This document shows, in pieces, positions 54,584-64,000 of a stretch of DNA of 64,000 nucleotides (its first letter is position 1; the number at the start of each line of letters is the position of its first letter). The stretch covers positions 309,501 to 373,500 of the forward strand of contig JACEVL010000206.1 in NCBI GenBank assembly GCA_020284085.1. The letters are read 5' to 3'. Under the pieces are notes generated by a model. That model had not been told where the DNA came from and searched no databases. It was given only the letters and a program-made list of their open reading frames with translations. Position numbers and translations under genes: made by a program. Origin of the DNA: Aporrectodea caliginosa. Taxonomy: Eukaryota; Annelida; Clitellata; Crassiclitellata; Lumbricidae.

Positions 54584-56447
54584 CCTTTATTTGCCCACTA
54601 TGCCTTTTAGGTGGAATTTTGAGATTTCCCTTAGATATGTGTTGTATGTTGATGGTATTAAAACAGAAATGACAAGCTTTTAGTGATATTTCACATTTAA
54701 GGTCATTTTTTGGGATGTTCCAAAAATGGAACGTTGGGTCATTCCCACTAGCATTTTTTTACAATGGCAGTTCAACATGAATAAACGATACAATATTAGT
54801 TTATGCACAATTTATTGAAAACCTGTTTATTTAAAGGTATGAAAACTTTCAAAACAGTTCACTTGAAGTATCTTGAGGCACCTGACACATTCTTTGGTTG
54901 TGTTTTTCTTCAAAAAATGAAAAAAACAACGAGCCTGACTAATGAGAGGAATGTATTGCTCGATCCCATCGCAATGTGTCATGACAACCTTTGACGTGCC
55001 TGAGCACTTTTTCACAGGATTTACAGTATTGATACTGCTGGAACATGCTACTACATTGTTATCTGACTACCTAACAACAACAATTTTGTCATGACATGTG
55101 TATTCAAATGTACCTCTTTCTTGTTTTGCAAACATTTTCTTGTCATTCAGAGGTTCTGTTCCAGTTCGACCATCACGGACGTAATGGTCGAACTGGAATA
55201 GCACCTCTGAATGACTGCTGCCCCACACCTCAGCTTAGATAGAAGACTGTAACTAGTAAAAAGATTGGCAAATAATAGCATGTGAAATGGTTTCCTATGA
55301 TGAGGCAAAATTCATCGCAACGCGCTCACCAAAAGTGGTTACCTATGTGGGTCGCCTACTCCTGCCACAATAAATTGTTGCTTGATATGGATGAACATCC
55401 TATTCATGAATAAGACATCCAGATTTTATAACTAAATCTGAATGACCTTACTCTTATAAACATCTCTAACCCATGATGCCCATAGTTAGGCACCCACCCA
55501 CTCATAAATGCTAAGTTTGAAATGAACAATTCCAAATTGCAAAGATTTGTGTTACTGATCATATAGTGCACACTCTGCCATTATAGAGATCTCTCTTGTC
55601 AGCTGCAGGCATGGCAGTACATCCTCCTATCATGGATTTAGACATTGCAGTTGCTATTAGAGTGCATCAGGTACTCAACTGTGTTGCAGTTATTGCGTTA
55701 TTTTCTAAAACTCCAATTTAAAATATGTACTAATTATTACAAAATCAGTGTTAAAACATGGGCATATATAAGGGGTTTTACGGGGGTGGGGTCACCCTAA
55801 ATAAATTGCCGACATTTTTCTCTATGCAATTATATGCGAAATACAAAAAACTGAACTTTTTCGACCATTTCCAATGAAAACCACAGAAAACTTACCGTCC
55901 CCCCCGAAATTTTTTCCTGGCTACGCCCCTGGTTAAAAATAAATTAAGTGAAACATAGTATTAAAAACAAATTAATGATACATGCAACAATCCAACAGTA
56001 TTATACTGGCAAATTATGAACAAGGAACACAATCACCTCATATTGGAATTATACTAACGAGAGTGCACCAGCGTTCCAAAAATGGAACATGCTTCAAAAC
56101 TGGGTTTTTTCTTCAAGAGTTTTGCTTCTTTTTCAGTAATTTTGATTTTTATTACTGACTTTAGATAGCAATCAACAAAATACAACGTATCTCACCTGTA
56201 AAATTATGACACAAATATTTATTTCAACTTTCTAAAAGATTTTTTTTCAAAAATCACAAAATTCGTCAAAATTACGCATCTGTAGCACCAAAATATATAA
56301 AGTCAATCAGAAAATTACCACTGTTTTACATTCTCCATTCTTAGATCTTTCATTTGATGTGCAAATATAATAAATTTACCAAGGCAAAATTATTTTTTTA
56401 AACATTACAAATTATGTTCCAAAAATGGAACGTTGGTAAAATAAAGG
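54584..56447 (-). mobile_element. piggyBac element with transposase relics
   Basis: 1,864 bp flanked by TTAA (54580-54583, 56448-56451), ends CCTTTATTTGCCCA and, on the complement, CCTTTATTTTACCAACG. GTTCCAAAAATGGAACGTTGG motifs lie 133 bp from the left end and at the right end, with a further half-copy near 56,072. On the minus strand, relics of a piggyBac transposase C-terminal half appear: ERGTFEYTCHDKIVVV, a stop, SDNNVVACSSSINTVNPVK, a cysteine-rich patch, and CFESFHTF near 54,835. Stops and frameshifts abound. It interrupts the LINE between codons that join smoothly across TTAA. Confidence 0.85.
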
Positions 56448-56663
56448 TTAAGCTAGATTTTCCTCTTCTTGCAGAGAGATTCCGTCTTTCACTTTCCACT
56501 CCAGTGTACGAGACCTTGGCGTAGTCCTGGACAGCACCCTTACCTTTTCTGAACATATTGTCAACCTTACACGTTCTTCTTACTTCCACCTGAGGCGTCT
56601 TAGAGCAATCCGACGCTCGGTCTCCCCCTCTGTCTTTACCTCTATTGTCCATGCTTTCGTCTG

Positions 56664-57400
56664 GGTGACCCGTCAAAATAGCCCCGACAAAATAGCCCCG
56701 TAAAAATAGCCCCGTCAAAACAGCCCCATTACCAAAATAGCCCTGTCAAAATCGCCAACCGACAAAATAGCCCCGTCAAAATCTCCCCGTTAAAACAGCC
56801 CCGTTAAAATAGCCCAGTCGCAAACGCCAACGACAAAGCAGTTCCACAATCATTATGCATGGCTAACTAGTTTATTGTTATAATGAATGTGTCCATTTAA
56901 AAGAAAAACAATGTGAAAATGTATTCAACAAGATTTATTCACTTAAAAGTACGAGACTACAACCATGGAATGTTAAATGTTTTTCCTTACTATTTACCTT
57001 AGTCTTACCTTCATTCAGATACCCATCGAAGTACTCGTTTGATCGTATCAATTGGCTAACCGATTTCCAATTAACAAATTAATTTGTCTTTAGTCACGAC
57101 CTCGCAATCGTTTGGAAAATACCTCTTGGAAGTAGGTCTTCCCTATAATTCACCTTACCCTTATCCTCAGTCTGTGACAGAACCACCTCTTTGAAGTATC
57201 GGTTATGTTTTTGTTGAAATGGACACATTAATTGTAATATTTAACTTGTTAGCCGTTGTGGAACTGCTTTGTCGTTGGTGTTTTTATGGGGCTATTTTGA
57301 CGGGGCTGTTTTGACGTGGGCGATTTTGTCGGTTGTCGATTTTGACGGGGCTATTCTAGTCATGGGCTATTTTGACCGGGCTATTTTGACGGGGTGCCCG
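56664..57400. mobile_element. 737-bp MITE with iterated subterminal repeats
   Basis: Inserted in the LINE with a 7-bp duplication TCGTCTG (56657-56663, 57401-57407). The ends hold many copies of GACAAAATAGCCCCGT (left) and ACGGGGCTATTTTG (right) with varying spacers, followed by longer inverted arms (GACAAAGCAGTTCCACAA near 56,832; complement near 57,255). No coding capacity. Confidence 0.85.
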
Positions 57401-58109
57401 TCGTCTGCTCTCGGATTGATTACTGTAATTCTCTCTTGGTTGGTCTCCCAAAGGTTCGTCTCTCTCCTCTTCAGTCTGTTCTAAATTCTGCGGCCAGACT
57501 AATAGCTCATCTTCCTCGCTCATCTCACATATCTGCTTTCATGTTTGACCACCTTCATTGGCTCCCTCTTACTGCTCGGGTTCAGCTCAAGATACTTTCT
57601 TTAATCTACCGGTCGCTTACTGGCCGAGCTCCCAAGTATCTCTGTGACCTTATCCGGCTACTTCTCTTCGTCCGTTACGCTCAATGAACCGGCATGATCT
57701 ATTTGTCCCGCGAGCGAGAACTGCTATGGCTAAAACGCAAGCCTTTGCCTTCATTGGTCCTTCACTATGGAACCTGCTTCCTCCTTTGACACGTTCCTGT
57801 TTATTAACTGGTGGGCCAATTGCCTCTTTTCGTTGTCTGAGGACCTCTTTCTTTTCTCTGGGTCTTTCGCACTGGGATCTCCTCTGATTGGTGTGCACTG
57901 CGAGAGGCGCTATATAAATTGATGGATACGATACAATAGGCCTACAACATATTCTAACACTGTGTTGCCTAATATTTGTACGCATGCTTTGTTGATGGAA
58001 CTTTTTATAGGAACGCGTTAGGTTGCCATGGACCTCAGAGTTTGTACGAAACCAATGACCAAAACCTACAGGTAATAGGTGCATATGGAACTTAAACATA
58101 AATAGCCCC

Positions 58110-59170
58110 ATATCAACAATCCAAGGTTACTGTTAGCACGCTAGGGATCAACCGATATCAGTTCTAGCGTGACATACTTATTATATTCCGCATTCTCAAA
58201 ATATAGGCCTACCCCTTTAATCCTGCAATTTGTTAAGTTTTTGTTATTGTTTACATTGGTAACTTTTGGACTGTATTATAAAGTGAGAAAGTGAGAAGCT
58301 GTAATTCTGTATCCTTAATTCTTTTTTTTAATTATTATAATTGTTTCTTCTATTTAGGTATAATGCACTGTCTGTTCAGATAACCGGGAGGACCGGGGAG
58401 GTAGATGAAATCGATTTCAAGTTTCATCCTACTCTCTACGATTTCAGGTAACCCCTCAAAACATTCTTCGCCAAAAACTTACAGAGCCACTGTTATAATG
58501 ATCAAGGCATTAAGCGATGGTAGAAATATTCTTTGCCACAATATAGAGTTTATATAAAATCAAATGAATCTTTAAGTTTGTTATCTAGACATGTTGGAAA
58601 CAAAAAACTTAACTCTTTTTAAAATAGTAGTTAATAATACAGTATTTGGGAAAATCAAAGTCATGCTATGCATCTTCACCAGACTCTTTAAGGATCATAT
58701 CCTAAGAAAGAGAGCGCCCTGTGAATATCAGATAAGGAACGATGCACTTTTAAGTATTAATAAGAAATTGGGTATTGTTTTTATCCTACCACAAAAATTT
58801 ATCCAACTTATTTATCTGGACAATTTAAAATGGAAGTTGGATTGATGAAAATAATATTATTTGCGTAAATGGAAGTTGGATCGATGAAATTAATTATGTG
58901 ATTAAATAGAAGTTGGACTAATGAAAATAATTCTTTGCTTAAATAAACTTTCGATTCTTTGCTTAAATAGAAGTTGGAGTCATGAAAATAATTCGTAACG
59001 TAAATGGAAGTTGGATGATGAAAATAATTGTTTGCTTAGATAAAAGAGAAAAGACACTACATGAAGTTGTATCAATTTTGGTGCTCGAAAACATTACCAG
59101 CAATTGAAGAATGTAAACACAAATGCAAATTTACCTTAATTCAAAATTTAAGGATCGTCATTCACTTAAG
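58110..59170 (+). repeat. segmental duplicate, partner of 49494-51745
   Basis: Runs from GTTACTGTTAGCACGCTAGG to just before the TRIM-NHL stop codon. It includes clustered AAATGGAAGTTGGAT words (58830-59020), which form an irregular tandem of about 45-60 bp with AATAATTCTTTGCTTAAATA. Confidence 0.75.
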
Positions 59171-59190
59171 TCATTGTCATAAGAACCTGA

Positions 59191-62100
59191 TTATTTAAAA
59201 TCGAAAATCAAAATCCGTCGATTGTTCGGATCGTTGTCAGCCACAAATAGTCGACCATTTGATTCATCCAGAAGAATCTTCGTTGGATTTCGTAATCCGT
59301 GTTTTCCATCGTTTGAGAGAATTTCTCTCTTAAATTCTAAATCACGATCCAGTAAAAGAATTCGATGGTTAATCTCATCAACGACCATCACGAATCCATT
59401 TCCATCGACGGACAAATAAAGTGGATGATCCAATTGTCCGACGGCAGATCCACGTTTTCCACCGAATGACTTTTTAAGTTTTCCATCTGCATCCACTATG
59501 CATACTCTATGCAGATCACTAAAACCATGACTGACCACGAAATTACCATTGGTCAGTTTAATAGCATGCCTTGGATGACAAATACCTGCATCTGACGATA
59601 GATTTATTTCACGGAGCAATTGTCCATCTGGCGAATATTCGTTTAATTTATTTTTATTATAAACAGTTAAAATGACATTCGATTCATCTGTAACAGACAT
59701 ACGACCAAAATCACCTCCTGTTGACCAATTCTTGATTAATTTTCCATTTGGATCAACTCTCAAGATTTCCCCTTTTCGATCGGATATGTATAGACATTTA
59801 TTTCTGTTGCAGGATATTAAGTCAGCTGGATCAATTAATTCCTTCAAATTCCATCGACGACTAAAACTTAGTTTAATTGTATCGTAAACTTCAACGTCTG
59901 AACTCTTGTAACTCACAACAAACAATTCTTTGTCTAAGATTGTCAATCCATAAATCCATTTCTTGTCCCTTTCTTCAGCTTTTGTTCTCAGAGTCTGAAC
60001 TAAAACTGGATCCGATTTGTATCGAAGTTGGTCTGAAAATAGTAATAAATCCATTAAACTCTATATTATGATTATCAGGACTATTACGTAATTGTAAACA
60101 AATATAAATTTGAACGTGAGTACTAATGCATGCGGCAGCGACGACGAACGAGATGGTGATAAATGGATGGACGATACTGAGACCGAGAAAAATTGAGGCC
60201 AACAGAATGATACAGGCACAGAAACGGTCAGAGAAAACTGGAATGACCAAGAAACACAGGCGGAGCAGCATGGACAGTCGCACACGGAAAGGAAACAGAG
60301 AGAGTAAGGAATATAAAGTGCATCAAGTTCCATTTTCATAGACCTATAGACAATGCACTTTATGCAATTTACATTTATCAACAGAGTATGGAAGCTTGGA
60401 AAGCCGTTTCCATGAAAATGAATTGCTGTGCAAACAAAACTGCATGCATGCTGAGACCAGCTTTGTTTATCCTTTACCTAATAGAAGAAAATTGTGCAAC
60501 AATTCGAAGGAACTAAGTAATGAATACATTTCGATTTCTCATAAATGGTAATAGTCTATATGCATTTTAACGTTGAACCCGATGCTGAAAATGCACTTAA
60601 GATTTATCAGTAGCGCATGGAAAGCCGTTTCACCGAAAATGAATTGCTGCCTTAGCAGACGACTGCACGCATGCAAGAACAAAAGTTATGAACATTTCCT
60701 CTTATTTTTCTCTCAAATTGACCCTTTTGACCTTAAAATGACCTAAAGATTCTTACATTTAGTTGCTTTGTTTCTTACCACAGATAGTTCGTATCAAGAC
60801 GTGACTCAAGAAAATCTTTGCCAATTTCTGCAATTTTTGGTCGAGATCTGGGCATTTCGTTCTGAGTTTTGCTAGATTTTCTCACCTTGAAATGACCTCG
60901 AATGACCATGATTTCGGTATTTATATTTTTAGCAGATTTAGCACTTGTCGAGATGAACAAACAGCAAAATGTTCATCCAAATCGAAATCGTTGTTAAGTT
61001 TTTGTGACAATGAACCCAAGCTCCAAGACCCAAGCATGGGAGTTTTTACATGTAGTTCTGAGAATTTAAGTTGGGTATGTTCGGTGGCTTTGAGCGAACT
61101 TAGGATAACATTCAGCTTTGTTTATCCTTTACCTAAATTATGAAAAAGTTTATAGACAAGTAATGAATGGAATATTGGAGAAAACTTGAGTATGGGCGTT
61201 TTAGTCAATGTATCATGTTTCTGGACACCCTGATATCCATGCATACCTGTTTTCGTAGTCTCTAGTTCTTTCCTGAGTTTCTCGGCGTTGGTTTCTAATG
61301 TCGTCGCTGTCGCTTTATGCATGTACAATTCTTCAACTAATTTGCCATTGATTTCTTGATGTGAATTGTTGGTCGCTTTCTCTGCTTGGAGTTCCTGCTT
61401 TAGTTTGTCGTTGTTGGTCTGAAGTGAATTGTTGGTCGTTTTCTCTGCTTGGAGTTCCTGCTTTAGTTTGTCATTGTTGGTTTGAAGTGAACTGTTTATC
61501 GTTTTCTCTGCTTTAAGTTCCTGCTTTAGTTTGTCGTTGTTAGTCTGAAATGAATTGTTGGTCGTTTTCTCTGCTTTAAGTTCCTGCTTTAGTTTGTCAT
61601 TGTTGGTTTGAAGTGAATTGTTGGTCGTTTTCTGCGCTTTAAGTTCCTGCTTTAGTTTGTCGTTGTTGGTCTGAAGTGAATTGTTGGTCGTTTTCTCTGC
61701 TTTAAGTTCCTGCTTTAGTTTGTCGTTGTTGGTCTGAAGTGAATTGTTGGTCGTTTTCTCTGCTTTGAGTTCCTGCTTTAGTTTGTCGTTGTTGGTCTGA
61801 AGCGCATTGTTTGCGATTTTATTATTGTCCAACTCTTGTTTTAGTCTAACTATATTAGCTTCCGCATTACTCAGTCCCTCTTGCAAAGTCTTATTAACAT
61901 GTACTTCCTTGGCTACATTAATTCTCAGCTGTTCATTTGCTAACCGCAAACTCTCTTTCTTCGTTCTTTCGATTTCAATTTCCTTTCTCAGGAGATCATT
62001 TTCTTTAGTTTTTTCTACTAAAAGACCTTGTTTACTTCTTTTCTTTGGCTTCGGGTCGCCTTCTTCTGAACAAAAGTGACAGACAACAGTTTGTAGTAGA

Positions 62101-63990
62101 CTAAATAATCGTTTAATTTGCCGACTACTGTGACATTATGCACGTATAAAAGAGCAGCAATTGTTATAGATGCCCTGACCACATTGCGGTCGTAATTGTA
62201 AACCAGACGATTTATGTTGCATTGTCGGTAGCAAGCTACTTCCAGGATGCTTTACAAACTGTCTACTGTCAGCGCAAATTCTAATGTTCGGGATTACGCA
62301 GCAAGTACAGTTTTAACAGAAAGTCTTCTCGCTTCTGAATAGTCGCAGGAAGACTGTTCCAGGCACGTGGACCAGCGACCCGAGAGGCTCGACCTTCCGT
62401 TTTAGTTATTGGCATGAAACATCAGCGGACTTAATGTTCTCATCCGCGACCTGTTGGGATCATCTTATATCGCGGTTGTAATGTGGTAGAATTTTTTTAA
62501 TCGCAAGACCAGACGAGCAGCAGCGTTGATGACCGCCTGAACCCCAATGACACTGCGCTGTGGCAAGCCAGCAAAGGCGACATTGGAGTAATCGATTCGG
62601 CTCAGGATTAAACTTTTCTGCGTTAATGGGTCTACCTACTGCAGGCTCACTTGAGCTAGGCTGCTAGAGTGTGGGCAACCGAATATAATTTGTATTACAA
62701 TATTATATAGTACACTACATGATGACGGTCCAGTGCATCATAGCAATTTCTAAATTAACTGCAATAAATGTGAAGCCAATAACCTTTTGGCACAAGCACA
62801 AAATAGTGTTATGGTACAATTATGATTTACAGTAGCAGTCACTTACCTTCAATTTCGCCAACCAAGTTGTCACAGTTTTCCTCCAGAAACTCTTTGAGTT
62901 CAGATTGTCTGAAGTAGAATCTAAAATCCGGAATTCTTGTTTCATTTGTAGGTTGGCACTGTTGTTCCAACTCAAACGCTCTAATAACTAAGTCCGAAAC
63001 TGTGCGGCAGATGTCGCTAGCCGATCCTTTATTGATTAATCTTTGACAATAAGAATTGTAACTTTCTAAGTTCGATAGATAAGCATCAATAGCATCTGTT
63101 GCCATTTGGATTTCTTTCAATCTGCTTTGTCTTTCGGAACATAGACCTTGTAGAAGACTACTTGCATGTTTATCAGTTAACTGTTTTATTTCGTATTTTC
63201 TCTTCTCTACATCACATTCTAAGCTTTCCACCTTTCCCTGCATTTCTTCCTTCACCTTCAATAGCTCTGCCTTTTTCATCTGAGTCTGAGCGATGCATCC
63301 ATTTATAGCTTCAGTACTGTTTTGTATCTGCTTTCGAAAACCATCCACACATTTGCTTACATGGCCACCTTTATGGCTATTATGATCCTCGATGAAGCAA
63401 ATGGCGCATAAAACCGTTTTGCAATCAGCACAATATACATCCAGAACCTTTTGTTCATGAACTTCACAAACCATTGGAGCTAGATCGGCCACCACATTTT
63501 GTCCACTTTGATATGCATCTATTGGCATCAATTTATGATTCTTAGTCAATTTAAATTTCCTGTGATCACTGCAACATTCTTCGCACAACTTGTGCTTGCA
63601 TTCAACGCAATATGTATCAGCTGTTGGAATTTCTTGTCCATCCTGTTCCTTACTTTCCCCTAAACACAGAGAGCATAGGGCTTTTGTTACAGCAGAAGGG
63701 TCTGAAACCTTTGACACTTGTATCAGTCTCTCAATGAAGAAATGTTTAGGCAGTCCACGAAACCCTTCACTAGGAATCTTAAATAGTCGTCTACATATAG
63801 GGCAAGGCATCTCATCTCCAGGTCCTTTGTTGGTTTTAAGTCCAGTCTCTTGAAGACATTTCATGCAGAATGTATGAATGCACGGCAAGGCTTTCGGATC
63901 GGTAAAAACTTCGGTGCATATACAACATGTAGTTATATCGTCGAGCTCCTCCCTGTTAATACCACCACTACTGGACTCCATAGCAGCCAT
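59191..63990 (-). CDS. TRIM-NHL protein (RING, B-boxes, long coiled coil, NHL)
   Basis: Three exons on the minus strand: 63990-62847, 62065-61247 and 60032-59191. Donors are GGTAAGTG and GGTATGC, acceptors TTTTGTTCAG and CTATTTTCAG; both introns are phase 1, and the exons sum to 2,805 nt (934 residues plus stop). Exon 1 has a RING (residues 22-67; CCIC...CIHTFCMKC...CPIC), a first B-box (about 106-153), a second B-box (about 172-214; CEVHEQKVLDVYCADCKTVL) and a coiled coil (about 218-320). Exon 2 is a lysine-rich linker plus tandem 21-residue coiled-coil repeats. Exon 3 is an NHL beta-propeller (WIYGLTILDKELFVVSY, GNFVVSHGFSD, LDHPLYLSVDGNGFVMVVDE, LFVADNDPNNRRILIFD). Such proteins are E3 ubiquitin ligases; the NHL domain binds protein or RNA. 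Upstream exons beyond the window are possible. Confidence 0.88.
60033..61246 (-). other. intron 2
   Basis: 1.2-kb intron between the coiled-coil repeats and the NHL exon. A 61-codon minus-strand frame at 60960-60775 is followed by a GTAAGA donor-like word but would break the phase, so I do not call it an exon. Two similar segments (AAAGCCGTTTC..GAAAATGAATTGCTG at about 60400 and 60625) suggest an internal duplication. Confidence 0.6.
61247..61844 (-). repeat. 63-bp coding minisatellite in TRIM coiled coil
   Basis: Nine 21-residue units (three heptads each; consensus LKQELKAEKTTNNSLQTNND plus K) in tandem, with a tenth partial. The central six are nearly identical in DNA (GTTCCTGCTTTAGTTTGTCG on the plus strand), the outer ones diverged (DNNKIANNAL, YMHKATATTL). 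Frame and heptad register are kept. Confidence 0.95.
62066..62846 (-). other. intron 1 with LINE fragment
   Basis: The intron between the coiled-coil and B-box exons holds, on the minus strand at about 62640-62290, a CR1/L2-like LINE relic: SRIDYSNVAFAGLPQRSVIG, VINAAARLVLRLKK, then RASRVAGPRAWNSLPATIQK after a break. It lies in the gene's own orientation. Confidence 0.7.
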
Positions 63991-64000
63991 CTTATTGTCT

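Larger units (their letters stand above)
52577..57935 (+). mobile_element. CR1/L2-like LINE split by two later insertions
   Basis: One element can be followed through three pieces. 52577-54583: partial endonuclease (STFEALHLSI, LLSVYRPGSD, INDFNLHLED), then reverse transcriptase (CQNYRPISNLSFLSKTLERL, LPSQSGFRANHS, GVPQGSVLGPLLYLLY) with several frameshifts. The active site reads YAED instead of the usual FADD/YADD. 56452-56663: continues at LDFPLLAERF and VRDLGVVLDSTLTFSEHIVN. 57401-57935: SRIDYCNSLLVGLPKVRLSP, LHWLPLTARVQLKILSLIYR, IGPSLWNLLP and a GCGCTATATAAATTGATGG tail. A (CT)n expansion lies inside the RT. Inactive. Confidence 0.85.

Noticed and set aside
60775..60960. Candidate extra exon of the TRIM-NHL gene
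   Set aside because: Good donor-like GTAAGA, but the donor phase (2) does not match the phase-1 acceptor of the NHL exon, while exons 2 and 3 already join in frame.

Overview
The window is repeat-dense, AT-rich nuclear DNA from an invertebrate animal. Supporting this are a three-exon gene with GT-AG introns encoding a RING/B-box/NHL (TRIM-NHL) protein, several animal LINE clades (CR1/L2-like, RTE, RNase H-bearing I-like), tRNA-derived SINEs, piggyBac, hAT and mariner relics, and a Polinton/Maverick. The dispersed GTCGTTAAAC-type repeats and the TRIM-NHL gene would fit a lophotrochozoan, but nothing I can read fixes the phylum.

Layout. 1-11.5 kb: no cellular gene; diverged dispersed repeats, SINEs, trinucleotide microsatellites and two inverted copies of a TTAA-flanked element (5.7-6.8 kb and 8.1-9.1 kb), one holding a 103-bp TA-flanked micro-MITE. 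11.5-30.7 kb: LINE fragments, a 23-bp minisatellite, a 0.24-kb palindrome, an AT-rich block bounded by inverted GGTTCGATAGTCCGAA arrays, a TTAA element at 26.5-27.3 kb whose empty site survives in an inverted duplicate at 42.1-42.9 kb, and a hAT-like element at 29.1-30.3 kb. 30.7-39.8 kb: the Polinton. 39.8-49.5 kb: repeats and a 715-bp (AAT)n tract. 49.5-59.2 kb: a duplicated segment, a mariner relic, and one LINE (52.6-57.9 kb) broken by two further elements and a CT expansion. 59.2-64 kb: the TRIM-NHL gene on the minus strand.

The Polinton (30,701-39,806) is the most notable object. Its long terminal inverted repeats are flanked by a candidate 6-bp target duplication (CTACAA). Rightward genes, packed with overlapping or near-overlapping stops and starts, encode a packaging ATPase, a small basic/hydrophobic protein (frame-broken), an unassigned protein, a DD35E integrase with chromodomain, penton, a basic minor protein, a double-jelly-roll major capsid protein and an adenain-like protease. 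A RING-finger gene runs leftward. No protein-primed DNA polymerase B is present. The only large gap, between the RING gene and the ATPase, is almost entirely a later 1,245-bp piggyBac-like insertion. Without it the element would be about 7.86 kb, compact, with no room for a polymerase. Both outward transcription units end at AATAAA signals inside the inner ends of the inverted repeats.

How the parts fit: the Polinton carries what is needed to cut its own ends into DNA (integrase), build and mature a capsid (major capsid protein, penton, protease) and pack DNA (ATPase), but would need a polymerase supplied in trans. The other mobile elements form a readable nesting order: RTE fragment inside piggyBac inside Polinton, and piggyBac plus a second MITE inside a LINE.
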